DNA of 64,000 bases. Origin: Gp1-AA122 sp035631655. Its GTDB lineage: Bacteria; Acidobacteriota; Terriglobia; Terriglobales; Acidobacteriaceae. The notes beneath the pieces are model-generated. The model was not told the DNA's origin, did no database searches, and saw only the letters and a list, made by a program, of their open reading frames with translations. This document shows, one piece after another, positions 53,242-60,640 of the stretch (positions are counted from its first letter, which is position 1; each line of letters opens with the position of its first letter). The stretch is from the NCBI GenBank assembly GCA_035631655.1, contig DASQIH010000127.1:13546-77545 (forward strand). The letters run 5' to 3'. Both the position numbers and the translations under genes were made by a program.

Positions 53242-53272
53242 CGCAGCCCCCGTTGCTGCCAGTACCATATCG

Positions 53273-53370
53273 TGTCATCCTGATGAGCAAAGCGAAGGAT
53301 CTATGCATCTCGGCGGCGCTAGCAAATACATAGATCCTTCGGCCCACAAAAGCGTGGCCTCCGGATGACA
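53273..53370. repeat. Complete inverted copy of the TCATCCTGA...GGATC family (MITE-like)
   Basis: GTCATCCTGATGAGCAAAGC then GAAGGATCTATG on the left, and CATAGATCCTTC...TCCGGATGAC on the right, a 98-base element with both arms. Single-arm copies lie at 27764, 29639 and 32590; related ones at 38580 and 62267. Confidence 0.8.
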
Positions 53371-53391
53371 GAGACCCATGAAAGCGACGCC

Positions 53392-54723
53392 TTAATACGC
53401 CAGCAGAACCCTTAAATCCCGTACGTTGTTCCCGGTTGGGCCGGTGATGATCGCGTCGCCGAGCGCGCTGAAAAATGGGTATGCATCGAAACGCGCCAGC
53501 GCCGTTGCCGCACTCAGCCCACGTTGTTTAGCCCGTCGCAGCGTCGTTCCATCGGCAATCGCCCCTGCGGACGGGCTGTTCCCGTCAATACCGTCGGTGC
53601 CCCCACTTAATACCGTGATGTTCTCTCCTGAAATTTTTTCGGCCATCGCCAGCGCGAGTTGCTGGTTGCGTCCGCCTGCGCCGCCATTCGTGACCTTAAC
53701 CGTTACTTCCCCGCCGGAAATTAGGCACGCGCGTGCGCACTTCTTCCGCAATTCGCGCACTCGTTTAAGCAGGTATTCCGCCGCGCCCTGGTAATCCCAA
53801 TCATCGCAGCTATTGTCGACTTCCACGGTGAACCCGAGCCGTTTCGCTTCTTCCGCGGCCGTCTTCACCACGGCGGCATTCGACAGTATCGGCCACCACC
53901 GCGAACGATGGAAGGCCGGATCATCCGGCTTGGGGGTTTCCTCCAAGGCATGCCGCTGAAATAGTTCTCGCACCGAAGCAGGAAACTGTTCGAGCATGCC
54001 GTACTTGGTAGCGATGGAATAGCAATCTTCAACGCTGGTCGAGTCCGGCATAGTCGGCCCGGAAGCAAGCGCATCCAGGGCGTTGTCCGGCACATCGGAG
54101 ACCAGCAGTGAAACCTGCTGCGCCAGCGACGCCGCCAGGGCCAGTCGTCCGCCCTTAACCGCCGAAAGATGTTTGCGGATTGCGTTGATTTCGGCAATCG
54201 GTGCGCCGGAAAGAACCAGGGTGCGGTAGGTCGCGATGAGATCGTCTAAGGAAATCTCATCATCAATTGGTTTCTCCGCCATAGACGATCCCCCACCGCT
54301 GAGCATGAAAATCACCAGGGATGACGCATTTTGCGCCGTCAACGACTTCAATATGGCCTCGGCCGAGAGCACCGACTCGGTATTCGGTGTGGGATGCCCC
54401 CCACGGAAATAACGGAAACCACGCACCTGGGAGACCGGTTCAACCGAAGTGGAGACGATTCCTTCCAATACCTCGCCTGCCCGTTCCCGTAAGGCTTCCA
54501 CCATGGTGTGCCCTGCTTTGCCAATCGAAACCACCAGCACGCGCGCATAGGAATGAAGATCGAACAGGTCTTCGCACAGACGAAGGATGCCCCGCTCACA
54601 GTGAACGTGTCGGTCAAAAGCCTTTTCAATATTCGCCTCCCTGAGCGCGTGCAGGAAGATCTGACGCGCAATAGCGCGCATCGACTGGGCAAGCCGCTCG
54701 CGTTGGGGACTTGATTCGGGCAT
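53392..54723 (-). CDS. Glycerate 2-kinase, GckA/MOFRL type
   Basis: 443 residues from the ATG at 54723. The family (DUF4147/MOFRL) phosphorylates D-glycerate to 2-phosphoglycerate. Seen: GKAGHTMVEAL, GGHPTPNTESV, VIFMLSGGGSSMAEKP, NAIRKHLSAVKGGRLA, DVPDNALDALASGPT, and the MOFRL end LSGGTDGIDGNSPSAGAIADGTTLRRA and FFSALGDAIITGPTGNNVRDLRVLL. A frame 43 codons longer has no homologous content. TATAAT lies seven bases before the ATG, with no Shine-Dalgarno. Confidence 0.95.
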   Translation of the reverse strand: MPESSPQRERLAQSMRAIARQIFLHALREANIEKAFDRHVHCERGILRLCEDLFDLHSYARVLVVSIGKAGHTMVEALRERAGEVLEGIVSTSVEPVSQVRGFRYFRGGHPTPNTESVLSAEAILKSLTAQNASSLVIFMLSGGGSSMAEKPIDDEISLDDLIATYRTLVLSGAPIAEINAIRKHLSAVKGGRLALAASLAQQVSLLVSDVPDNALDALASGPTMPDSTSVEDCYSIATKYGMLEQFPASVRELFQRHALEETPKPDDPAFHRSRWWPILSNAAVVKTAAEEAKRLGFTVEVDNSCDDWDYQGAAEYLLKRVRELRKKCARACLISGGEVTVKVTNGGAGGRNQQLALAMAEKISGENITVLSGGTDGIDGNSPSAGAIADGTTLRRAKQRGLSAATALARFDAYPFFSALGDAIITGPTGNNVRDLRVLLAY

Positions 54724-54730
54724 GGGGAGG

Positions 54731-54736
54731 ATTATA
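54731..54736 (-). promoter_or_regulatory. Leaderless -10 element of the glycerate kinase gene
   Basis: On the minus strand a perfect TATAAT, seven bases (CCTCCCC) and then the ATG at 54723. Confidence 0.55.
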
Positions 54737-54759
54737 AGGGTCGTGCTGGAAGTTCTTGG

Positions 54760-54814
54760 TGTGGGGACGGGTCTCTGACCCGTCCATGGCGGGTCGAAGA
54801 CCCGCCTCCACACA
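54760..54814. repeat. Double palindrome, GACGGGTC/GGCGGGTC family
   Basis: GGACGGGTCTCTGACCCGTCC followed by GGCGGGTCGAAGACCCGCC, between flanks TGTGG and CCACACA. Same architecture as 37579-37631; lies between the glycerate kinase and hydrolase genes. Confidence 0.85.
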
Positions 54815-54817
54815 TCA

Positions 54818-55474
54818 TTAGCGAAGGATCTCTTCCCTGAGCCAAACTTCAATCGTCTCGCGCACCTCGCGCAATCGGCCTTCGAAGAAGTGGTCCGCGC
54901 CTTGGATCAGGACCAATTTCTTCGGTTCCGCCACAGATTCGACGAGCCTCTCCAGCTCGGCACGTGGTCCAAACTGGTCGCGAGCGCCACTGACGAACAG
55001 CTTGGCCTTCGCGCAAGTCCTTAGGAACTCGTAGTCGTAATTGCGCTCGTCAATCGGCGAAACTGGCGTTCCCAGCGCGATCAGAGCCTGTGCACGCGGA
55101 TCCGGACAAGCCGCCCGTAAACCCACTGCCGCGCCAAAGGAGAACCCGGCAAAAATGATGGGTTGCCGGAACTCGGCTTCCAGCCACTGCAGTGCGATGC
55201 GGACATCCTCCACTTCGCCGACTCCATGATCGTGTTCTCCCTGACTTAACCCTGCTCCGCGAAAATTGAAACGCAGCACCGGGAAGCCGAAGCTGTTCAG
55301 GGCCTTCATGGTGTGAAACACAACTTTGTTGTGCAACGTGCCGCCATAAATCGGGTGCGGGTGGCAGACCAAAGCCGCATGCCTGGCATTCTCTGCCCCC
55401 AAGTTGAGAAGCGCCTCCAATTGCCCCGCAGGTCCGTTGAGAAAGAACGATTTGATAGCCGTGTTCGTGAGCAC
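54818..55474 (-). CDS. Alpha/beta hydrolase, dienelactone-hydrolase-like
   Basis: 218 residues, GTG start at 55474. HPHPIYGGTLHNKVV, FRGAGLSQGEHDHG, the nucleophile elbow FAGFSFGAAVGLRAA (GFSFG), an acidic residue in VSGARDQFGP and His in QGADHFFEG form a plausible Ser-Asp-His triad. This is the group of small intracellular hydrolases of unknown substrate often annotated as alpha/beta superfamily. The start is seven bases after a perfect TATAAT. Divergent from the M20 peptidase. Confidence 0.9.
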   Translation of the reverse strand: MLTNTAIKSFFLNGPAGQLEALLNLGAENARHAALVCHPHPIYGGTLHNKVVFHTMKALNSFGFPVLRFNFRGAGLSQGEHDHGVGEVEDVRIALQWLEAEFRQPIIFAGFSFGAAVGLRAACPDPRAQALIALGTPVSPIDERNYDYEFLRTCAKAKLFVSGARDQFGPRAELERLVESVAEPKKLVLIQGADHFFEGRLREVRETIEVWLREEILR

Positions 55475-55481
55475 GCACGTG

Positions 55482-55487
55482 ATTATA
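55482..55487 (-). promoter_or_regulatory. Leaderless -10 element of the alpha/beta hydrolase gene
   Basis: On the minus strand TATAAT, seven bases (CACGTGC), then GTG at 55474. Confidence 0.55.
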
Positions 55488-55570
55488 ACGAGTACGGATC
55501 AGCGACCCACCTGCGCGATGCTCGCGTAATCCGTGATAGCCGTGGAAATCCATGGCCGCTGTTTTTGGTT

Positions 55571-55576
55571 TATCCT
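55571..55576 (+). promoter_or_regulatory. Leaderless -10 element of the M20 peptidase gene
   Basis: TATCCT, seven bases (CTCCGGC), then ATG at 55584. No Shine-Dalgarno. Confidence 0.4.
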
Positions 55577-55583
55577 CTCCGGC

Positions 55584-56579
55584 ATGGATGTTGTCGCTCT
55601 CACTCGCCAACTGGTGGATATCGAGTCGATCTCCGGCCATGAAGGCCCTGTGGGCGACTTTCTGCACCGTGAATTGTGTCGTCTCGGCTACAAGGCGGAG
55701 AAACTTGCTGTGGAAGCGGAGCGCGGCAATATTTGGGCGACGTCACCACAGTCATTGAATCCCGCTGTAGTTTTCTCGACACACATGGACACGGTGCCTC
55801 CCTTCATACGATCGTCAGAGGACACCACTCGGATTTACGGCCGGGGGGCGTGCGATGCCAAAGGAATCATTGCCGCCCAGATCGCTGCCGCGGAACGCTT
55901 GCGTAGCAACGGCATTTACGTTGGCCTGCTGTTTCTGGTTGGCGAGGAGCGCGACAGCCTGGGCGCCAAACTCGCCAACCAGCATCCCGCCGGCTGCAAG
56001 TTTCTGGTCAACGGCGAACCCACCGAAAACCGCATGGCTACGGCTTCCAAAGGATCGCTCCGGGTTGAGATCACCGCCCAGGGCAAGATGGCGCACTCCG
56101 CCTATCCACAACTAGGAGAGTCTGCCATCGACAAGTTGCTTGAGGCCTTGAATCGCCTGCGGGCCATGGCGCTGCCGGTTGCTGAAGGCGTGGGCCCGTG
56201 CACCCTGAACATCGGCATTATTGAAGGTGGCCGTGCGCCCAACGTCATCCCCGACACCGCGAAAGCCCACTTGCTGTATCGCCTGGTCGGACCTGCGCAA
56301 GAGTTGCGCCAGCAAATCATCCACACGGTAGGAAATCTGGCGCGAGTGGATTTCGTGCTTGAAATCCCGTTCGTCCGCCTGCGCACGTTAAACGGCCTGG
56401 CGACGACGATCGCAGCCTTCACCACCGACATCCCGGCGCTCAGCAACTGGGGTCAGCCGCTGCTGATTGGCCCCGGCTCAATCCACGTCGCACATACCGA
56501 AGGCGAGTACGTGGAAAAGCAGCAACTCAAAGATGCAGTTGAGTTGTACTGCAGGATTGCCAAGCAACTGCTCGGCTAA
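55584..56579 (+). CDS. M20-family metallopeptidase (ArgE/DapE/ACY1 type)
   Basis: 331 residues. Zinc-peptidase motifs: VVFSTHMDTVPPF, GRGACDAKGIIAAQ, LVGEERDSLGA and the C-terminal HVAHTEGEYVE. The dimerisation domain (GSLRVEITAQGKMAHSAYPQLGESAID) is in place. The family includes succinyl-diaminopimelate desuccinylase (DapE), acetylornithine deacetylase (ArgE), LysK and carboxypeptidases. Because this organism has dapD, a DapE-like function is conceivable, but specificity cannot be read from the sequence. Seven bases after TATCCT, no Shine-Dalgarno. Confidence 0.9.
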   Translation: MDVVALTRQLVDIESISGHEGPVGDFLHRELCRLGYKAEKLAVEAERGNIWATSPQSLNPAVVFSTHMDTVPPFIRSSEDTTRIYGRGACDAKGIIAAQIAAAERLRSNGIYVGLLFLVGEERDSLGAKLANQHPAGCKFLVNGEPTENRMATASKGSLRVEITAQGKMAHSAYPQLGESAIDKLLEALNRLRAMALPVAEGVGPCTLNIGIIEGGRAPNVIPDTAKAHLLYRLVGPAQELRQQIIHTVGNLARVDFVLEIPFVRLRTLNGLATTIAAFTTDIPALSNWGQPLLIGPGSIHVAHTEGEYVEKQQLKDAVELYCRIAKQLLG

Positions 56580-56676
56580 TTGCTGATTTTTGATTGCTGA
56601 TTGCTGATTTCTGATTGCTGATTTCTGATTGAAAGACCGTTGCCCCTTGTTCCCAATCAACAATCAGCAATCAGCA
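56580..56676. repeat. GATTGCTGATT short tandem and inverted repeat
   Basis: About five direct units of (T)GATTGCTGATTT are followed, after a spacer GACCGTTGCCCC, by CAATCAGCAATCAGCAATT in the opposite sense. It could form a long hairpin between the two genes. Confidence 0.8.
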
Positions 56677-56677
56677 A

Positions 56678-56711
56678 TTCTCGGCACCCTCGGCGTGCTC
56701 GGCGGTGAATT
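56678..56711 (+). repeat. CTCGGCGTGCTCGGCGGTGAA element, copy 2
   Basis: Matches 28901-28934 at 32 of 34 bases and the same orientation, here 58 bases before the thioredoxin-domain gene. Confidence 0.8.
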
Positions 56712-56769
56712 AGTATTACCAAGCCGTTGGCTTGCAGTCGGCTTCTCGAAAAACGTTTAAACTGTAGCG

Positions 56770-58908
56770 ATGACCACCCAGACGCTGAACTCGCTATCCA
56801 AGGCGTCCTCGGCCTACCTGCGTTCGGCCATGCACCAGCCCATTCAATGGCATGAATGGAGCGAGGAAGCATTCGCCCTGGCCCAACGCGAGAATAAGCC
56901 CATACTTCTCGACATCGGCGCGGTCTGGTGCCACTGGTGCCACGTGATGGACCGCGAGTCCTATGACAACCCGGAAGTAGCTCAGATCGTCAACGAGCGT
57001 TTCATTGCTGTGAAAGTGGACCGAGACGAGCGCCCCGACATTGACAGCCGCTACCAGACCGCGGTGAGCAGCTTAACCGGACAAGGCGGCTGGCCGCTCA
57101 CGGCCTTTCTCACCCCGGATGGCAAACCATTCTATGGTGGAACCTACTTCCCGCCCGACGACCACTGGGGACGTCCCGGATTCAAGCGCGTGCTGCTGGC
57201 CATCGCCAACGCTTTCAAGGAAAAGCAAGCTGAAGTTGCGGAACAGGCGCGGATGGTAGAGAGCGCCATCTCCCAGGCCGAGTCGCTCTCCAGCCGGAGC
57301 GGGAAATTCAATCCCGGCGTAGTGGACGCGATCATCAGATCAGCGTTGGACATGTTTGATCCCGCCAATGGCGGCTTCGGGCAGGCTCCGAAGTTTCCCC
57401 ATCCGGCAGCTCTCGATTTGCTGATCGAGCAGTACGCCCGATCGGGAGATGAGCAACTCCGCAACGTCTTCGTCACCACCCTCGAGAAGATGGCCAGAGG
57501 CGGCGTTTATGACCAGCTTGCCGGAGGCTTCCATCGTTATTCCGTCGATGAGCGCTGGGTGGTCCCGCACTTTGAGAAGATGTGCTACGACAACTCAGAA
57601 CTGCTTAAGAACTACGTGCACGCCTACCAGGCAACCGGCACCGAGTTCTTCGCCGAGGTAGCCCGCGACATCATTCGCTGGATGGATGAATGGTTAAGCG
57701 ATCGTGCCAAAGGCGGCTTCTACGCTTCCCAGGACGCCGACTACTCGATGGAAGACGACGGCGACTATTTTACCTGGACCCTTGCCGAAGCGCAGGCAGT
57801 TTTGACGGAAGAAGAAGCCAAGGTCGCCAGCCTGTATTACGACATACACGAAGTCGGCGAGATGCACCACAACCCGGCAAAGAATGTGCTCTACGTTCGC
57901 GCTGTCATCGAAGACATCAGTAAGCGGCTGGATCTGAAACCGGAGCGAGTCGGCGAACTCCTGGAGACGGCCAAGAAGAAGATGTACAGCGTGCGTCGGA
58001 AGCGACCGACTCCATACGTTGACAAAACAATCTATGTTGGCTGGAATGCGCTTTGCGTTTCCGCGTATCTGCAAGCTGCGCGAGTATTGCACCTGCTCGA
58101 GGCGCGCCGTTTCGCACTGCGTTCGTTGGATCGCATCCTGGCTGAGGCCTGGCAACCGGAACGCGGACTGAAGCACGTAATCGCCTACTCCGACCCGCAA
58201 GCCGACCATCGCGACATTGCCGGCTTGCTCGACGACTACGCATTCACGGTTGTGGCATGCCTGGACGCTTACGAGACGACTGCCGATCTCAGCTACTTCA
58301 ATTTCGCCAATCGCATCCTGGATCTCATGGTGGATCGTTTCTTCGATCCGGTAGCCGGCGGCTTCTTCGACACTGCCTCAGCCAGCGGCGACACCTTGGG
58401 CGTGCTGGGTGCCCGCCGCAAGCCTTTCCAGGATTCCCCTACTCCGGCGGGAAATTCCATGGCCGCCATTGCCCTGCTGCGCCTGCACGCCTACACCAAT
58501 GATCAGGGCTACTGGAAAAAATCTGCGCAGACAATCGAAGTTCTCGCGGGCATGGCTGAACAGTTCGGCATCTTCGCAGCCACCTATGGAATAGCAGCCG
58601 TGCTCTTCTCACGACCGCACACTCAAGTCGTAGTCATCGGAGATGACGAGAAAGCGGATCAGCTTACGTCCGCGGCAGTAGCGCCCTTTGTATTCAACAA
58701 AGCAGTGATCCGGTTGACGAAGAATGAAGTCGCCGCGCAGAACCTGCCACCCGTCCTGGCACTGACCATTCCCAATGTGCCCGTCAACGATCGAAGCAGC
58801 TTGGCGCTGATCTGCTCGGGTTTCGCCTGCCAGCCCCCAATGTACGAACCAGGGGAACTAGGGAGCGTCCTACGGGATATTGGAAGGGAAAATAGGGAAA
58901 AAATTTGA
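56770..58908 (+). CDS. Thioredoxin-domain protein, YyaL/SPATA20 family (DUF255)
   Basis: 712 residues. An N-terminal thioredoxin-like domain with CHWC at 54-57 (VWCHWCHVMDRESYDNPEVA), a linker, and a long alpha/alpha-barrel-like C-terminal domain like that of N-acylglucosamine 2-epimerases (GGVYDQLAGGFHRYSVDERWVVPHFEKMCYDNSELL, GGFYASQDADYS). Highly conserved from bacteria to man (SPATA20), but the function is not established; a thiol-linked or sugar-modifying enzyme has been proposed. TAAACT lies six bases before the ATG; no Shine-Dalgarno. Confidence 0.94.
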   Translation: MTTQTLNSLSKASSAYLRSAMHQPIQWHEWSEEAFALAQRENKPILLDIGAVWCHWCHVMDRESYDNPEVAQIVNERFIAVKVDRDERPDIDSRYQTAVSSLTGQGGWPLTAFLTPDGKPFYGGTYFPPDDHWGRPGFKRVLLAIANAFKEKQAEVAEQARMVESAISQAESLSSRSGKFNPGVVDAIIRSALDMFDPANGGFGQAPKFPHPAALDLLIEQYARSGDEQLRNVFVTTLEKMARGGVYDQLAGGFHRYSVDERWVVPHFEKMCYDNSELLKNYVHAYQATGTEFFAEVARDIIRWMDEWLSDRAKGGFYASQDADYSMEDDGDYFTWTLAEAQAVLTEEEAKVASLYYDIHEVGEMHHNPAKNVLYVRAVIEDISKRLDLKPERVGELLETAKKKMYSVRRKRPTPYVDKTIYVGWNALCVSAYLQAARVLHLLEARRFALRSLDRILAEAWQPERGLKHVIAYSDPQADHRDIAGLLDDYAFTVVACLDAYETTADLSYFNFANRILDLMVDRFFDPVAGGFFDTASASGDTLGVLGARRKPFQDSPTPAGNSMAAIALLRLHAYTNDQGYWKKSAQTIEVLAGMAEQFGIFAATYGIAAVLFSRPHTQVVVIGDDEKADQLTSAAVAPFVFNKAVIRLTKNEVAAQNLPPVLALTIPNVPVNDRSSLALICSGFACQPPMYEPGELGSVLRDIGRENREKI

Positions 58909-58914
58909 ACGCGC

Positions 58915-58955
58915 AATAAAAGAGGGCTGACGCAGCGCTTAGCTCTCGTCAGCCC
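58915..58955 (-). terminator. Intrinsic terminator of the 48-residue peptide gene
   Basis: On the minus strand a nine-pair GGGCTGACG/CGTCAGCCC stem is followed by TCTTTTATT. The plus-strand side has no T-run. Confidence 0.8.
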
Positions 58956-59016
58956 AGAATCTCTTCAGCCGGAGTTACTCTCGGCGATTACCCACAGGTT
59001 ACCTTGGTTACTTGCG

Positions 59017-59163
59017 CTAATACCCTTGTTGGTTGCATCCTGTCTTGGGATTACATAGTGGCATTGGGCCGCCGTCCGGAGCCGGAAGCATCGGGGCAGC
59101 CAGGGCCACATACGTGGTCACCAAGCCAAGCATCAGGACCACGAGCCTGATCGCGTTTTTCAT
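59017..59163 (-). CDS. 48-residue secreted peptide
   Basis: ATG 59163 is preceded by AAGGAG seven bases upstream. The product has a signal peptide (MKNAIRLVVLMLGLVTTYVA with AxA-like cleavage LAAP), then a short mature part of about 25 residues rich in Pro and Gly with a pair of Cys (CNPKTGC). A strong terminator lies 60 bases after the stop. Taken together this is a real monocistronic gene for a small exported peptide. No family recognised; the disulphide pair may stabilise it. Confidence 0.7.
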   Translation of the reverse strand: MKNAIRLVVLMLGLVTTYVALAAPMLPAPDGGPMPLCNPKTGCNQQGY

Positions 59164-59483
59164 GGGTTCTCTCCTTGTACCCATAGGGCCCTGCACTACT
59201 CTGCAAGAACCTACTTAGCTCGTATTATACAGGGCGAGTGCAAGTCTTTTGCACTTTAGTAACCATGCCTTGCAGCCTTCCTTTCACTGGTCCAACCATC
59301 GGACACTAACTTATAGTATTTGTTTTCAATAACATGTGCTGGAACCGCACATATGTACAGAAAAGATAACACTCCTCAGTGGTTTTGTTTGGAAATCACA
59401 GAATGTTGTGAGGTGGGTTTTAGGCGGAGACGGGTCTCCAAGACCCAAGGAAATCGGCACGGAACGTGACAGGCTAGCCTTTT
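59164..59483. other. Intergenic region, no gene seen
   Basis: 320 bases, with the 59405-59445 GGAGACGGGTCTCCAAGACCC segment resembling the GGCGGGTC repeats. The upstream part probably contains the peptide gene promoter, which I could not define. Confidence 0.45.
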
Positions 59484-60416
59484 CTACACCTTGCGCGAGT
59501 AGCCTAGAGGAACGGCAGACGCGACCTCTAGGCCGGACGGAACGGCCGCATCGAGCGTGGCGAATGTCTCTGTTCGTGGTTGATCCATGGATACAAGGCT
59601 GTATTTACTGGTCCTTGAGAACGCCCGATCCACCATGCCTTCGAACATGGGAATCAGGGAATCCGCGGTTGCCGGCATCTGCAGATCGGTGAGGCTTTGC
59701 TCCCATCGTTGCGATTTGAGCAGGGTAGCCGAGGGTTCCCGGCTCGTGCTCTTCATCCACATGTACACCGCCCAGGTCACAATCGCTCCGTTGTACGCGC
59801 TCATGTTTACCACGTTCGCCAGCATTTCGTTCAGGTACATCCCCGAGCGCAGTGCCACTACTGCCAACTCCATGAATGCGAAACTGCCGAAGCCCAGCGC
59901 CACTCCGAAGCTCCGCTGCCGCCAGGAGATCCCCAAGTACTTGGAAAAGAGCAGGAGGAATAACACCAGTCCAAACTGAATCACCCGCACACTCCGCTGC
60001 AGCGAGATGATGGCTTGCACCAGGGGTCCAGAGTGCGTAGCCGGGCTGGAAGCGGCAATCACGCCTGCCACCAGCAACATGACCAGTCCCGCCCACTTGA
60101 ATAGCACGGACCCGAGATCTCTCAAGGTGTGGTAGGGCCGGAAAATGTCGACGAACACTTCGTGGATGACTTTAAAGCCTAGAAGCACACTGATTGCGGT
60201 GGTTGTCCAATAGACGTCAAAGAACAGCTCATAGAGCTCCGGCTTGTAGATGGGGTATAGGACGGCAAAGATCAGTATCTGGGCGACCACGTAGGCGAAG
60301 AAGAACGGGAAAGTCCTGTAGAGTTTGCGCCGGATCATCGCCGCCACTACCACCGACTGCAGGACCGGATGGGCGATCCAAAGCGCGTTCAACAGGAGGT
60401 GATATTTCGCGTTCAC
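59484..60416 (-). CDS. Seven-TM membrane protein of unknown function
   Basis: 310 residues, GTG start. Seven hydrophobic helices can be counted: LLLNALWIAHPVLQSVVV, FPFFFAYVVAQILIFAVL, YWTTTAISVLLGFKVI, VLFKWAGLVMLLVAGVIAA, VIQFGLVLFLLLFSKYL, VALGFGSFAFMELAVVAL and MSAYNGAIVTWAVYMWM. A hydrophilic tail of about 90 residues follows. No transporter, kinase or enzyme motif is visible. The topology (seven helices and a long C-terminal tail) resembles a receptor-like protein, but this is only a shape comparison. Confidence 0.75.
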   Translation of the reverse strand: MNAKYHLLLNALWIAHPVLQSVVVAAMIRRKLYRTFPFFFAYVVAQILIFAVLYPIYKPELYELFFDVYWTTTAISVLLGFKVIHEVFVDIFRPYHTLRDLGSVLFKWAGLVMLLVAGVIAASSPATHSGPLVQAIISLQRSVRVIQFGLVLFLLLFSKYLGISWRQRSFGVALGFGSFAFMELAVVALRSGMYLNEMLANVVNMSAYNGAIVTWAVYMWMKSTSREPSATLLKSQRWEQSLTDLQMPATADSLIPMFEGMVDRAFSRTSKYSLVSMDQPRTETFATLDAAVPSGLEVASAVPLGYSRKV

Positions 60417-60640
60417 CAGGTTAGAAGGGGGTTCCGCTCCTAGCGCACATCGAGCGCAAGCACCTATACCTCAAAGTGGAACATATCAGGTCCACACCAC
60501 AGGTCAATGCACCGAAGTAACCGGGGGTAACCATCTCATTGGTTACCCTGCCGTCCGCAGCCGGGGGTGCGACATCGGCCTGCTTGCAGCACGGCAATCT
60601 GCGCCGTAGTCTCTGGGAAGTTGTCCCAGGAGTCCTTGCG

